From: Acetobacter fabarum
GTDB lineage: Bacteria > Pseudomonadota > Alphaproteobacteria > Acetobacterales > Acetobacteraceae
DNA length: 64,000 bases
Assembly (NCBI RefSeq): GCF_011516925.1
Contig: NZ_WOTG01000003.1
Span: 1 to 64,000 of the forward strand
Reading direction: 5' to 3'
Notes under the pieces: generated by a model
Databases searched by the model: none
Told to the model about the DNA's origin: nothing
The model's input: only the letters and a program-made list of their open reading frames with translations
Part shown: piece by piece, positions 43,881 to 54,013 of the stretch
Layout of the letters: each line of letters opens with the position of its first letter
Numbering within the stretch: position 1 is the stretch's first letter
Program-made: the position numbers and the translations under genes

Positions 43881-44666
43881 ATGTTAACACCCCACCTTCT
43901 ACACATCGCGCTGGAAATTGCTTCTGGCGCAACCGTGGGGTTCACCCTTGGGCTGGTCGGGGGGGGCGGGTCCATTCTGGCCGTGCCGCTTATGGTCTAT
44001 CTGGTTGGGGTGCCCAACGCGCATGTCGCCATTGGCACCAGTGCCCTGTCTGTTTCCATCAATGCACTGGTTGGACTGGCCCAGCATGCGCGCAACAAAA
44101 CCGTAAAATGGCGGTGTGCAGGTATTTTTGCCCTCTGTGGCGTGGGCGGGGCCTTTTTGGGGGCGTCCCTTGGCAAGGCTGTGGATGGCAAGCACCTGCT
44201 GCTCCTGTTCGCCCTGCTCATGATCGGGGTTGGTGTGCTCATGATCCGTGGCCGCCATAATACCGGCTGCCCGGGTGCCAGCTGTAACAGGGAGAACGCG
44301 CCCAAGGTCATGGGCTGCGGGTTTGGCACGGGCCTGCTTTCAGGTTTCTTTGGTATTGGCGGCGGCTTTCTGATTGTGCCGGGCCTTATGGCTTCCACCA
44401 GCATGCCTATTCTTAATGCTGTTGGCACATCGCTGGTGGCTGTGGCGGCATTCGGGTTTAGCACCACCATCAGTTACATGCTCTCCGGTTATGTGGACTG
44501 GCAACTGGCAGGGCTGTTTATTCTGGGTGGGGCCATTGGGTGCAGCATCGGCACCAGGGCATCACGCGCGCTGGCAGGCTCTACCGGCAGGCTGACCACA
44601 GTTTTTGCCAGCCTGATCTTTGTTGTTGCCGCCTATATGATCTGGCAGAGCATCCGCCAGTTCTAG
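43881..44666 (+). CDS. TauE/SafE-family sulfite exporter-like protein
   Basis: The 261-residue inner-membrane protein has about eight helices with the TSUP family motifs (GFTLGLVGGGGSILAVPLMVYLVG, FGIGGGFLIVPGLMA). It is thought to export sulfite or related sulfur anions. Following the MBL hydrolase in the same operon, it would remove the sulfite formed by persulfide oxidation. Confidence 0.9.
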   Translation: MLTPHLLHIALEIASGATVGFTLGLVGGGGSILAVPLMVYLVGVPNAHVAIGTSALSVSINALVGLAQHARNKTVKWRCAGIFALCGVGGAFLGASLGKAVDGKHLLLLFALLMIGVGVLMIRGRHNTGCPGASCNRENAPKVMGCGFGTGLLSGFFGIGGGFLIVPGLMASTSMPILNAVGTSLVAVAAFGFSTTISYMLSGYVDWQLAGLFILGGAIGCSIGTRASRALAGSTGRLTTVFASLIFVVAAYMIWQSIRQF

Positions 44667-44753
44667 GGGCGGAATCGTCTCTTCCTTTCCAGCCATTCTG
44701 ACGGCACTGACCTGCCTGCACCCGCAGCTGATGCAAAGCGCAACCTATCAGCC

Positions 44754-46436
44754 TTAGAGCTGGGCCTGTGGCCGGGGTTGCTCCGCCACTGTTTGCTCCG
44801 CACTGGCCATGGCCTGATGCAGCTGGGCATAAACATTCCCCTCCCCCAGAGCACTGACAATATGGTGCCGCTCCATGTCCGCCAGTGCATAGGAAGCGAC
44901 CCGGCCAAAAATAACCCGCACACCTTGCATGTGCAGCCGGAACAGCACATCGCGCACAACACTGGCGGCAGAATAGTCAATATCTGTAATCGCGCTGCAA
45001 TCCACAACAAGGCAGCGCACCGGCGCAGGCGCACTGGCAAGGAGCAGGTCAATATCTTCCGCAAAAAGCGAGCAGTTTGCGTAAAACAGATCCGCACAGA
45101 ACCGGTAAACCACAAGCCCCGGCGCCGTCTGCTCTCCTGCACTTACGGGAACGGCCTCAAGTGCCTGTGTTGCCGGGTCTGGCTTGAGCACCATGGTATG
45201 GGGCCGGTAGCTGTGCCGCACATGCCGGAACAAGGAGAGGGCAATCGCAATAAAAATGCCTTGCTCCACACCAATGCTCACCACTGTTGCCATGGTCACC
45301 AGCGCAAGCCGGAACTCCCCGGGGCTTTCCTTCCGGATATGATTCAGGGCGGCGGTATCAATCATGCCCACAGCAACACAGAACACAACCGAACCCAGAA
45401 TACAGCGGGGCAGATACTGGAGTGGCCCAGTAAAAAACAGCAGCACACATAACGTAACGGCAGCAAAAACAAGCTGGGCCTTCTGGCTGGTGCCCCCGGC
45501 CTGCACGGCCATGGCGGTCTGGGTTGGGCTGCCATTAACCGTAAAGGTGCCACTTAGCCCGGCTGCTGCATTGGCGGCACACAGGCCAACAATATCTGCA
45601 TTGGCATCAACAGTTTCATGCAACCTGTAAGCAAAAGCGTGCGATGTTGCCGCACTTTGCGCAATAATGACAAAAACGCATGATGCAGAAACCGGCAGAA
45701 GTGCCAAAAACTGATGCCAGGACACCACAGGAACCGCAAAGTGCGGCAAGCCACCCTGCATAGGCCCCAGAACCGTTACGCCATACTGCGCCAGCCCCAA
45801 CAGCCAGCTTAACCCCAATGCCCCCAGCACCACCACCAATGCCACAGGCCGACCGGGCAAAAAGCGAGCACCACACAGCAAGATCACACAGGCCACGCAG
45901 GAAATACCGACCGAGAGCAGGTGCATGTGCGCGCCAGCCTGCACAAGCCCCACAAACTGGGCCACGGTATTGTGCGAGCTGACATCCAGCCCCACCATGT
46001 CATACAGCATGCTCATGCTGACCTGCACACCCACGCCAGCCAGAAACCCCACCAAAACAGTGCGGGACAGAAAATCTGCCAAAAACCCAAGCCTGCACAG
46101 GCGGGCCGCCAGCAAAAACCCTGCATTAAGCAAGGCAACAGCGCTGACCAGATGGATATAGGCCGCACTACCCACCGGCTCCATTTCCGACAGGGCGCTG
46201 GAAAAAATGGCTGCTGTGGCGGAATCTGCGGCAACTACCAGATGGCGGGATGAACCAAAAAGCGCAAACGCCACCAGCGGGAACAGCACCGTATACAACC
46301 CGGTAACCGTAGGCATGCCCGCAATACGCGCATAACCCAGCACCTGCGGAATGTTCATGGATGCCAAAGACACCCCTGCCCACACATTTTTGCTGACAGA
46401 GAACGTTTTTTGCCACCAGCCGGTTAATGTACGCAC
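44754..46436 (-). CDS. SulP-family anion permease with STAS domain
   Basis: This membrane permease for sulfate, bicarbonate or another anion is 560 residues from the preferred start. Helices fill the first 400 residues (WAGVSLASMNIPQVLGYARIAGMPTVTGLY is the family start), and a C-terminal STAS domain (VVDCSAITDIDYSAAS) follows. GTG 46436 is chosen because AGGGGGA lies just upstream; an ATG at 46544 would leave only 5 bp to the divergent arsC start. It probably belongs with the sulfur genes on its right-hand side of the map by function, but it is not in an operon with them. Confidence 0.85.
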   Translation of the reverse strand: MRTLTGWWQKTFSVSKNVWAGVSLASMNIPQVLGYARIAGMPTVTGLYTVLFPLVAFALFGSSRHLVVAADSATAAIFSSALSEMEPVGSAAYIHLVSAVALLNAGFLLAARLCRLGFLADFLSRTVLVGFLAGVGVQVSMSMLYDMVGLDVSSHNTVAQFVGLVQAGAHMHLLSVGISCVACVILLCGARFLPGRPVALVVVLGALGLSWLLGLAQYGVTVLGPMQGGLPHFAVPVVSWHQFLALLPVSASCVFVIIAQSAATSHAFAYRLHETVDANADIVGLCAANAAAGLSGTFTVNGSPTQTAMAVQAGGTSQKAQLVFAAVTLCVLLFFTGPLQYLPRCILGSVVFCVAVGMIDTAALNHIRKESPGEFRLALVTMATVVSIGVEQGIFIAIALSLFRHVRHSYRPHTMVLKPDPATQALEAVPVSAGEQTAPGLVVYRFCADLFYANCSLFAEDIDLLLASAPAPVRCLVVDCSAITDIDYSAASVVRDVLFRLHMQGVRVIFGRVASYALADMERHHIVSALGEGNVYAQLHQAMASAEQTVAEQPRPQAQL

Positions 46437-46549
46437 GCAGTCCCCCTGCCCTACCCTGCGTTCCCTGCTGGCCTGCTCCGGGCTGGGTCGGCCCTTGCCA
46501 GCCTTGCAGAACATGCAACAATCGCGCCTTTGTAAAAGAGGCATGTAAC

Positions 46550-46900
46550 ATGACTGTAACAGTTTACCACAATCCGTCCTGCGGCACGTCCCGCTCCGTG
46601 CTGGAACTTGTGCGCAATGCGGGCATAGAACCCGAGGTGGTGCTTTACCTTAAAACACCCCTCAGCCGTGACCAGCTTGAAGAGATTGCACGCCAGGATA
46701 CACTTGGGGCGCGCGACCTTTTGCGTACAAAAGAAAAACTCTGTGCAGAGCTTGGCCTGGACAAACCCGAAGTCACAGACGCCCAGATTCTGGATGCCAT
46801 TGCCCAGCACCCCACCCTGCTCAACCGCCCTGTTGTGGTAACACCCAAAGGGGCAAAAGCCTGCCGCCCAGCCAGTGTGGTGGAAGAACTGCTGCCATAA
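46550..46900 (+). CDS. arsC: Arsenate reductase, glutaredoxin-dependent type
   Basis: The 116-residue thioredoxin-fold enzyme reduces arsenate to arsenite. The catalytic Cys is C11 in YHNPSCGTSR, and the Arg residues that hold the anion are seen in DLLRTKEK, LLNRPVV and KACRPAS. It stands alone without arsR or an arsenite pump beside it, so another thiol-anion substrate is conceivable. It is divergent from the sulP gene and followed by a hairpin terminator. Confidence 0.93.
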   Translation: MTVTVYHNPSCGTSRSVLELVRNAGIEPEVVLYLKTPLSRDQLEEIARQDTLGARDLLRTKEKLCAELGLDKPEVTDAQILDAIAQHPTLLNRPVVVTPKGAKACRPASVVEELLP

Positions 46901-46937
46901 CCACGCGCCTGCCCCGGCGTGGAGAGCATAAAAAAGT

Positions 46938-46970
46938 GGCCTGTCCGGCTTACGATAAACCGGACAGGCC
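46938..46970. terminator. Terminator between arsC and the PQQ dehydrogenase gene
   Basis: GGCCTGTCCGG (46938-46948) pairs with CCGGACAGGCC (46960-46970), with an A run before (46931-46935) that acts as a T tract for the minus strand. It lies between convergent genes. Confidence 0.8.
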
Positions 46971-46995
46971 CCTTACTGCCTAACACATACAGTTG

Positions 46996-49440
46996 TTAGT
47001 GCGTTGCGGCACCTGCAACTTCTGGCAGGGCGTAGGCGATAATATAATCCCCTACATCTGGTGAGTGACTGGCCCCACCTGCAGAAATAACCACATATTC
47101 CCGCCCGGTTTTAGGGGAGCGGTAAATAAGGGGTGCGGCCACAGCCCCTACCGGCAGGCGCTGCTTCCACACTTCCTGCCCGGTCCGGGAGTTCAGGGCA
47201 CGCAGGTAGTAGTCCTGTGTTCCGGCAAAAAAGACCAGACCAGAGGCAGTAGAGGTAGGCCCACCCAGCGTAGGCATGCCAATTGGCACCGGCAGATGGG
47301 TTTTAATGCCCAGCGGCCCAAGGTCTTCCACCGTACCCATAGGCACCTGCCAGACAATTTTTTTGGTGTGCAGGTCTATGGCTGTCATGGTGCCAAAAGG
47401 CGGCGTGTTGCACGGCACAGCCAGCGGGGACTGCAGAACGTCAATTTTAACCCCGCCATACGGTCCGGCCAGTTGAGGGCGGATAGTGCCCATGAACCCC
47501 GGCACCTCGTCTGTGGAGACCTTGAACTTGCGGGCATTTTCCCGCGTAACCAAGGACATCCGCAGCGGCATGCGCATGTCATTCACAAACATGAGCCCGC
47601 TGTTTTCATCCACCGAGATACCGCCCCAGTTCATGCCACCCAGCAGGCTAGGCCATTCGATGTACGGTTTTTCGCCCGGTGGGGTAAACGGCCCGGTATA
47701 AACCGAACTTTTGAACATGATCCGGCAATAAAGCTGGTCAAACGTGCTCACCCCCCACATGGCGCTCTCGCTCAGCGGGTCCGCACCAATGGTGGGCATG
47801 CCAACAGAAAACGGCTGGGTGGGGGAAAGGTGTTCGCCCTGCGCCGCGGGAGCTGTGGCAACCGGTGTTTCCACCACTTCAGTCACAGGCTTGCCTGTGC
47901 GCCGGTCGAGCACAAAAATATGCCCGGTCTTGGTCGTCTGGATCAGGGAGGGGATTTTCTCACCCTGTGCATTGGTCACATCATACAGCACCGGCTGTGA
48001 GGGCAGGTCATAATCCCACACATCATGGTGTATCAGTTGCGAGACCCAGCGGGTTTTCCCTGTAGCGGCATCCACGGCCACAACCGCAGCCCCGAAGCGG
48101 CCATTAGCAGCATTCCGGTCGCCACCCCAGTAATCAGGGGGGCCGTTACCGGTTGGCAGGTAAACAAGGTTGAGTTCCTTGTCGTATGTCGGCACCGTCC
48201 AGACATTGGGGGTGGAGAGCGTGTAGGTCTGATCGGGGGCGGGAGCCTGCGTGTTATCGGGGTTCCCCACATCCCACGCCCAGGCAAGGGAACCATCACG
48301 CACATCAAACGCCCGCACAACGCCTGAGGGTTCACCGGGCATGATGTCACGCACCCAGCCGCCAACAACCGCCAGATGCCCCATAACCACGGGGGCGGCT
48401 GTAGGGTGGTAGCGTTTGCTGTTTTCGGTTGGACCCATCTGTTTTTTAAGGTCCACAAACCCTGCATTGCCAAAGCCCGCACACACTGCACCGCTATGGG
48501 CATCCAGCGCAAACAGGCGTGCATCAATGGAGGATACCAGAATACGCTGGCGGCAGTCTGGTGCAGTGTAGCTAGCCTTCTGCTCCTGCGTCAGGCTGGT
48601 ATCTGCATCCATGTCATAATACCCAACGCCGCGGCAGCTTACATGCTCGGCCGTGACAGCATTGGGGTTGAACTTCCAGATTTTCTGCCCTGTATCGGCA
48701 TCTATGGCGGTAATCAGGTTTTCTGGCGTGCAGGAATACAGCACGTTCCCGATCTGCTGGGGCGTGTTCTCATCCGTGCCAAAAGCCCCTCCGCTTATAC
48801 GGCGGCCGGTGCGGTACACCCACGCAACCTTAAGCTGGTTCACATTGGCGGGGGTAATCTGGCTATACGGCGCAAAGCGTGTGCCGCCAGCGCTCCGGCC
48901 ATAGAACTCCCAGTCCTGCGGGGCATCTGGCGCACCAGCCTGCACCACCTTGGCGGCATCACTCAGCGCGTCAGGGTTGCTCAGTGTTCCATGCGGGAAA
49001 AACGCCAGAACCAGCGTACCCACCAAACCCGCCATAACGGCCAGACCGCCCCATGCACTCCACCGCCGTGCATCCGCCCGAACGGTGGGGAAGAGGGCTG
49101 CAAGCCACAGGCCAAAGGTCAGCAGTATGGCGGGCACAACCAGACGGGGCAGCAGCTCCCAGTAGCCAATCTGCGGGGCATCGTAAAAAGCCCACAGGCA
49201 GGTTACCGCAAACACGGCAATGGAGGCCGGCAGCGCACTGCGCTTACGCAGGAAAAACAGGGCCGCCAGCCCCACATAAGCCAGCCCCGCCAGCAGGTAG
49301 TACGCCGAGCCCCCAAGGACCAGCAATTGCCCGCCACCATAAGCCAGAACAAGCCCCACCCCTGCACTCAGCAATGCAAAGAGAACCCGGTATATATCGG
49401 CCCCTGTTATCCGGCGCTCAGTTTTGAATGGTTCATCCAT
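46996..49440 (-). CDS. gcd: Membrane-bound PQQ-dependent dehydrogenase (glucose/quinate/shikimate family)
   Basis: This periplasm-facing quinoprotein oxidises glucose (or quinate/shikimate) and passes electrons to ubiquinone. Of 814 residues, 1-150 form five membrane helices (IYRVLFALLSAGVGL to GLVGTLVLAFF). The rest is an eight-bladed PQQ propeller with WEFYGRSAGGTRFAPYSQI, VSCRGVGYYD, LIHHDVWDYDLPSQPVLYDV and GGMNWGGISVDENSG. Family resemblance cannot fix the sugar; glucose is most likely in this group. It is divergent from pdc across a 508-bp gap, with an OprB porin gene two genes away. Confidence 0.92.
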   Translation of the reverse strand: MDEPFKTERRITGADIYRVLFALLSAGVGLVLAYGGGQLLVLGGSAYYLLAGLAYVGLAALFFLRKRSALPASIAVFAVTCLWAFYDAPQIGYWELLPRLVVPAILLTFGLWLAALFPTVRADARRWSAWGGLAVMAGLVGTLVLAFFPHGTLSNPDALSDAAKVVQAGAPDAPQDWEFYGRSAGGTRFAPYSQITPANVNQLKVAWVYRTGRRISGGAFGTDENTPQQIGNVLYSCTPENLITAIDADTGQKIWKFNPNAVTAEHVSCRGVGYYDMDADTSLTQEQKASYTAPDCRQRILVSSIDARLFALDAHSGAVCAGFGNAGFVDLKKQMGPTENSKRYHPTAAPVVMGHLAVVGGWVRDIMPGEPSGVVRAFDVRDGSLAWAWDVGNPDNTQAPAPDQTYTLSTPNVWTVPTYDKELNLVYLPTGNGPPDYWGGDRNAANGRFGAAVVAVDAATGKTRWVSQLIHHDVWDYDLPSQPVLYDVTNAQGEKIPSLIQTTKTGHIFVLDRRTGKPVTEVVETPVATAPAAQGEHLSPTQPFSVGMPTIGADPLSESAMWGVSTFDQLYCRIMFKSSVYTGPFTPPGEKPYIEWPSLLGGMNWGGISVDENSGLMFVNDMRMPLRMSLVTRENARKFKVSTDEVPGFMGTIRPQLAGPYGGVKIDVLQSPLAVPCNTPPFGTMTAIDLHTKKIVWQVPMGTVEDLGPLGIKTHLPVPIGMPTLGGPTSTASGLVFFAGTQDYYLRALNSRTGQEVWKQRLPVGAVAAPLIYRSPKTGREYVVISAGGASHSPDVGDYIIAYALPEVAGAATH

Positions 49441-49948
49441 TCCTTATTCTCCCAATTCCCTAAGTTCCCAAAGACCACATGGCTGCAGGCCAGCTAGCGC
49501 CGCCTTGAGCTGCCCACACCCTGCCGTTCCTGAGCAAAGACGGTGGTCTGTGTTCCATGACCTTGGATGCTGTCAATAATAATTCCGTATTTTACAAATC
49601 ACGACTTGCCACGCACAAGAATATGACCCGGTTTTTCATACGAATTATACTGTATAAATCCGCCCTGTATCACGTTGAGGTGAGACACAGAGCACCCCGC
49701 GCGGTGCGTAAAGCCCGCTCATTCCCATGCTCTGCCCTGCTGTGGTCCTTACATGTTTTGCAAACCTTTGAATTATCAGACTTACTTGCATACTCCCACG
49801 TTAAAATGCCTCCATATTGCCCCCAAGCCATACTGGAAACATATGGGTTATAACAGCTTCATATATTGGACATTCCCACGGCATCGCGCGTTTAAATGAT
49901 GCAACACCCCTGCGCGCAGGACCATTTTTTAAGGAATTTGCATCTACC
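49441..49948. other. Divergent intergenic region between gcd and pdc
   Basis: This 508-bp, comparatively AT-rich stretch holds promoters for two highly expressed metabolic genes. A 98-codon frame at 49557-49853 has no protein-like features and was rejected. AAGGAA at 49931-49936 is the pdc ribosome-binding site. No specific operator is recognised. Confidence 0.4.
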
Positions 49949-51625
49949 ATGACCTATACAGTTGGAATGTATCTGGCCGACCGTCTGGCTCAGATTGGCC
50001 TGAAACATCATTTTGCGGTCGCCGGGGATTACAATCTGGTCCTGCTCGACCAGCTCCTGCTCAACAAGGACATGCAGCAGATCTACTGCTGTAACGAACT
50101 GAACTGTGGCTTTAGCGCAGAAGGCTACGCCCGCGCGCACGGGGCTGCCGCAGCCGTGGTAACCTTTAGCGTTGGTGCCATTTCCGCCATGAACGCCATT
50201 GGCGGTGCCTATGCGGAAAACCTGCCCGTTATCCTGATCTCCGGCTCCCCCAACAGCAATGACTACGGCAGTGGCCACGTGCTGCACCACACGCTGGGCA
50301 ACACGGATTACGGCTACCAGCTTGAAATGGTGCGCCACGTAACCTGCGCGGCCGAAAGCATTACAGACGCCGCCTCCGCCCCGGCCAAGATCGACCATGT
50401 CATCCGCACCGCGCTGCGTGAGCGTAAACCGGCGTATCTGGAGATCGCCTGCAACGTCTCCTCCGCAGAATGCGCACGCCCCGGCCCGGTTACGTCCCTG
50501 CTGGCAGAACTGACCCCCGACACCACAAGCCTGAATGCAGCCGTGGATGCCGCAGTCGCCCTGCTGGAAAAATCCGAACGGGCCGTCATGCTCGTTGGCA
50601 CCAAGACCCGCTCTGCCCATGCACTGAGCGAAACAGAAGCACTGGCAGACCGTATTGGCTGCGCCGTGACCATTATGGCCGCCGCCAAAGGGCTGTTCCC
50701 CGAAGATCACGCCAGTTTCCGTGGCCTGTACTGGGGCGAAGTCTCTGCCCCCGGTGCGCAGGAACTGGTGGAAAAAGCCGATGCCGTGCTGTGCATCGCT
50801 CCCGTGTTCAATGACTACTCCACCGTTGGCTGGACCGCATGGCCCAAGGGTGAAAACGTGCTGGTGGCCGACCCCAACCGCGTAACCGTTGGCGGGCAGA
50901 CCTTTGAGGGCTTTACCCTGCGTGAATTCCTGACCGCTCTGGCCAAAAAAGCTCCCCATCGCCCCGCCAGCGCGCGTGACACCCAATACACGCCCACCAA
51001 AATTGCGCCCGCCGCTCCGGATGCACGCCTGACAAATGACGAAATGACCCGTCAGATCAACGGCATGCTCACATCCAAAACCACGCTGGTGGCAGAAACG
51101 GGGGATTCCTGGTTCAACGCCATGCGCATGCATCTGCCACGCCATGCCCGCGTGGAAACAGAAATGCAGTGGGGCCATATTGGCTGGTCCGTGCCCTCCT
51201 CCTTTGGCAACGCCATGGGCTCGCAGGAACGCGAACACATTGTTATGGTGGGGGATGGCTCCTTCCAGCTCACCGCGCAGGAAGTCGCCCAGATGGTGCG
51301 CTACGAACTGCCGGTTATTATCTTCCTTGTAAACAACCGTGGCTACGTCATTGAAATTGCCATTCATGACGGCCCTTACAACTACATCAAGAACTGGGAT
51401 TACGCCGGTCTGATGAACGTGTTCAACGCTGGCGAAGGCCATGGCCTTGGCATGACGGTTACAACCGGCGCAGAACTGGCAGAAGCCATTAAAAAGGCAC
51501 AGGCCAACCACCGTGGCCCAACCATTATTGAATGCCAGATCGAACGCACGGACTGCACGGACATGCTGGTCCAGTGGGGCAAGCGCGTTGCGTCCGCCAA
51601 TGCCCGCAAGCCGCACGTTTCATAA
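49949..51625 (+). CDS. pdc: Pyruvate decarboxylase
   Basis: This thiamine-diphosphate enzyme turns pyruvate into acetaldehyde, rare in bacteria and typical of acetic acid bacteria and Zymomonas. The 558-residue product starts [13 protein letters not shown] with AAGGAA 12 nt before it. Seen are [15 protein letters not shown] with the catalytic Glu, HHTLGN with the two active-site His, and the TPP-binding [17 protein letters not shown]. The acetaldehyde would be oxidised to acetate, so lactate or pyruvate can feed respiration. A strong terminator follows. Confidence 0.97.
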   Translation: MTYTVGMYLADRLAQIGLKHHFAVAGDYNLVLLDQLLLNKDMQQIYCCNELNCGFSAEGYARAHGAAAAVVTFSVGAISAMNAIGGAYAENLPVILISGSPNSNDYGSGHVLHHTLGNTDYGYQLEMVRHVTCAAESITDAASAPAKIDHVIRTALRERKPAYLEIACNVSSAECARPGPVTSLLAELTPDTTSLNAAVDAAVALLEKSERAVMLVGTKTRSAHALSETEALADRIGCAVTIMAAAKGLFPEDHASFRGLYWGEVSAPGAQELVEKADAVLCIAPVFNDYSTVGWTAWPKGENVLVADPNRVTVGGQTFEGFTLREFLTALAKKAPHRPASARDTQYTPTKIAPAAPDARLTNDEMTRQINGMLTSKTTLVAETGDSWFNAMRMHLPRHARVETEMQWGHIGWSVPSSFGNAMGSQEREHIVMVGDGSFQLTAQEVAQMVRYELPVIIFLVNNRGYVIEIAIHDGPYNYIKNWDYAGLMNVFNAGEGHGLGMTVTTGAELAEAIKKAQANHRGPTIIECQIERTDCTDMLVQWGKRVASANARKPHVS

Positions 51626-51652
51626 CAAACAGCCTGATTTTTCCGTTCAGGA

Positions 51653-51684
51653 AACGCCCCGGATGCAGGTCCGGGGCGTTTTTT
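51653..51684 (+). terminator. Rho-independent terminator of pdc
   Basis: AACGCCCCGGA (51653-51663) pairs with TCCGGGGCGTT (51670-51680), followed by a T run to 51684. This is a textbook terminator 28 bp after the pdc stop. Confidence 0.92.
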
Positions 51685-51913
51685 ATACCCACACCCGCAG
51701 AACTCACCGAGACGTTATTTAAATCACGTTATCTTATAATAAGTTTTCAAAAAAATAATGTTACGCAAAGCCCAGTTCACCAGACCTTAAAAGGATTACT
51801 GGCCGCGGCATGTTCCGCACCACGCAACTGGCAAGAGTAAATTGGAAAACATATTTTTTTGAATGTGTTTTTCCAAAAAATCTTTGCATGAAAATACATT
51901 AGAAAAACACCAT

Positions 51914-53551
51914 ATGACCATAAAACCATCAGGACTGCTGGCTCTGGCCACATGGGGCTTTGCGACCTTTTGCCACGCCACGTCCGCACAGGCGCAAACA
52001 CCTCCCCCCGCCCCTGCCAATTCCGCAGAGCTGGTTGAGCACGCTGTGCGCCAGAGCGATGAGCAATCCCTCCTGCCCGACCCCCATGTGCTGCAACGCC
52101 CGCTCAACTCCCCCCTGCCCCCCAGCGGTGTGCCTGTGGCCCCCTGGCCGGGCCTTGCAACCATGAACATTCCCAGCGTGAATGATTACGGCGCCAAAAA
52201 GCCGCACCATATCATGACCCTTGAGCCCCTGAGCCTGCATGAAGGGCCATCATGGCTCTTACCCTCCGAGGTGGACGCCCAGCGCCGCACGGACATGGAG
52301 GACCCCTACTACGTGCCCACAGCTGGCAGCAGCCACCTTATACCCCAGATCATGCCTTTCCGGACCCGCTTGCAGCAGAAGGGGTTTGCCTTTTCCTTTA
52401 CCTACAAGGGGGAGGCCATGGGCAATATCAATGGCGGCATCAAACGGGGCATGGACTACGTGCATGAGCTGACATTGCAGATGAATTTTGATCTGGGCAA
52501 AATGGCCGGGCTGGAAGGCTGGTCAGTGCATACGCTGCTCATGAACCGCGCTGGCCGCGAAGTCTCGCACGATATGGTGGGCGAATATTATGTTAACCTC
52601 ATGGAAGTTTATGGCCTTTCCGGGCATGTAGTGGCGCATCTGGTTGATCTGTACGCCGAAAAGCAGTTTCTCAACAACCGTATGGACATAACCTTTGGCC
52701 GCATGTCGCTCACGCATGTTTTTGCGACATCTCCACTGATCTGCTCCTTCATGGTCACCTGTTCGGCTCCCGTGGCGCTAAAGCTGGACCCCGGTTTTTC
52801 CGTTTACCCAAAAGCGACATGGGGGGCGCGTGTGCGCTTCCGCCCCACGCGGGACACCATGGTACAGCTCGGGACGTATCAGGTCTCCCCCCTCAACGGG
52901 AATCCCAGCGGGTGGTCCTGGGGGAGTGAGGATACGACAGGCATGATGCTGCCCATAGAATTTACCTGGCAACCCTTCCTGACCCGCAACCGCCTGCCCG
53001 GCCACTATGTTTTTGGTTATGCCCACGATACATCGCGCTACGCTGACCAACTGGGCAACAAACCCGCCAGCCTGTTAAGCCAGCCCGGCCGCGAACGCAG
53101 TGCACCCATGGATATTTTCTGGTTTGAAGGCGACCAGATGATCTACCGTATGGGGGGCCGCAACCAGATGGCAGGCGGCTACCTGATGGCGGGGTACATC
53201 CATAATACCCCCCATGTTTCAACCATTTCGGACGAGGCCTATGGCGGCCTCTCCTTTAACGGGCTTATACCCACCCGCCTGACGGATAGGCTGGGTATCC
53301 TGTATTCATGGTACCATGTGAGCGACCGCAAGCGGCTTGGGCAGATGTACGCACTGGATGCAGGTATGTCGCTTGGTGCGCAGGTCCGGGGGCCACAGAC
53401 GGACTCCCATGTGATTGAAGCGTATTACGCCATTGACGCCATGCCCGGCGTGACCGTCCAGCCAGAATTTGAATACATGATCCGGCCGGGGGAAACATCA
53501 CACATTCCCGATGCGGCTCTGGTGGGCCTTAAGGTTATTGCCAACCTGTAA
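51914..53551 (+). CDS. OprB-family carbohydrate porin
   Basis: This predicted outer-membrane beta-barrel of 545 residues has a signal peptide ending near SAQAQ (about residue 28), a Pro-rich linker, and the OprB barrel from about 140 (FAFSFTYKGEAMGNINGGIKRGM, LTLQMNFDLGKMAGLEGW). It ends in an aromatic/hydrophobic strand (ALVGLKVIANL). OprB porins admit glucose and other sugars and often sit near PQQ dehydrogenase genes in these bacteria. ATG 51914 is preferred over 51863. The 230-bp AT-rich leader presumably holds its own promoter. Confidence 0.88.
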   Translation: MTIKPSGLLALATWGFATFCHATSAQAQTPPPAPANSAELVEHAVRQSDEQSLLPDPHVLQRPLNSPLPPSGVPVAPWPGLATMNIPSVNDYGAKKPHHIMTLEPLSLHEGPSWLLPSEVDAQRRTDMEDPYYVPTAGSSHLIPQIMPFRTRLQQKGFAFSFTYKGEAMGNINGGIKRGMDYVHELTLQMNFDLGKMAGLEGWSVHTLLMNRAGREVSHDMVGEYYVNLMEVYGLSGHVVAHLVDLYAEKQFLNNRMDITFGRMSLTHVFATSPLICSFMVTCSAPVALKLDPGFSVYPKATWGARVRFRPTRDTMVQLGTYQVSPLNGNPSGWSWGSEDTTGMMLPIEFTWQPFLTRNRLPGHYVFGYAHDTSRYADQLGNKPASLLSQPGRERSAPMDIFWFEGDQMIYRMGGRNQMAGGYLMAGYIHNTPHVSTISDEAYGGLSFNGLIPTRLTDRLGILYSWYHVSDRKRLGQMYALDAGMSLGAQVRGPQTDSHVIEAYYAIDAMPGVTVQPEFEYMIRPGETSHIPDAALVGLKVIANL

Positions 53552-53578
53552 GCCCGAATCTGTGGTGGAAAAGAGCTG

Positions 53579-54013
53579 TCAGTTTTCTGCCTGCGCCTTC
53601 TGCTCCGCCAGAGGCCATTCCTTGTCCAGAGTCTGCGGTCGCCCGGCATCATCCACGGCAACAAACACAAAGTTCCCGGATGTGACCTTCTGCCGGATAT
53701 TGGTCCGCCGGATACGCCGCACGGATTCTGCACAGATGGTAATGGATGTACGCCCCACCTTGACGATGCGCGTGTAAACATTCAGCTCATCTCCCACGGC
53801 CATGGGATGATGAAAAACCATACCGTTAATAGCTACGGTTACGCATTTGCAGCCTGCAAACCCTTCCGCCGCAGTGCTGGCGGCAAGGTCCATCTGTGCG
53901 GCAACCCAGCCACCAAAAATATCACCCGCGGCATTTGTATCCCTGCGCATGGCCACAACCCGCACAGCCAGATGGGCATCTGTTGCCCAGTCACTTGGTT
54001 CGGTATTCCCCAC
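53579..54013 (-). CDS. Acyl-CoA thioesterase, YciA/hotdog family
   Basis: This predicted cytosolic thioesterase of about 144 residues hydrolyses acyl-CoA. It carries the hotdog motif DTNAAGDIFGGWVAAQMDLAAS with the catalytic Asp, followed by VTVAINGMVFHHPMAVGDELNVY. The start is uncertain: GTG 54013 has AAAAGGG upstream, while the open frame extends to 54196 without homology. It converges with the OprB gene. Confidence 0.82.
   Translation of the reverse strand: MGNTEPSDWATDAHLAVRVVAMRRDTNAAGDIFGGWVAAQMDLAASTAAEGFAGCKCVTVAINGMVFHHPMAVGDELNVYTRIVKVGRTSITICAESVRRIRRTNIRQKVTSGNFVFVAVDDAGRPQTLDKEWPLAEQKAQAEN

Noticed and set aside
49557-49853. 98-codon frame upstream of pdc
   Set aside because: It has no ribosome-binding site or motif and lies in an AT-rich promoter region.
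49892-51616. 574-codon open frame opposite pdc
   Set aside because: It mirrors the pdc codons and has His/Gly/Cys-rich nonsense composition.
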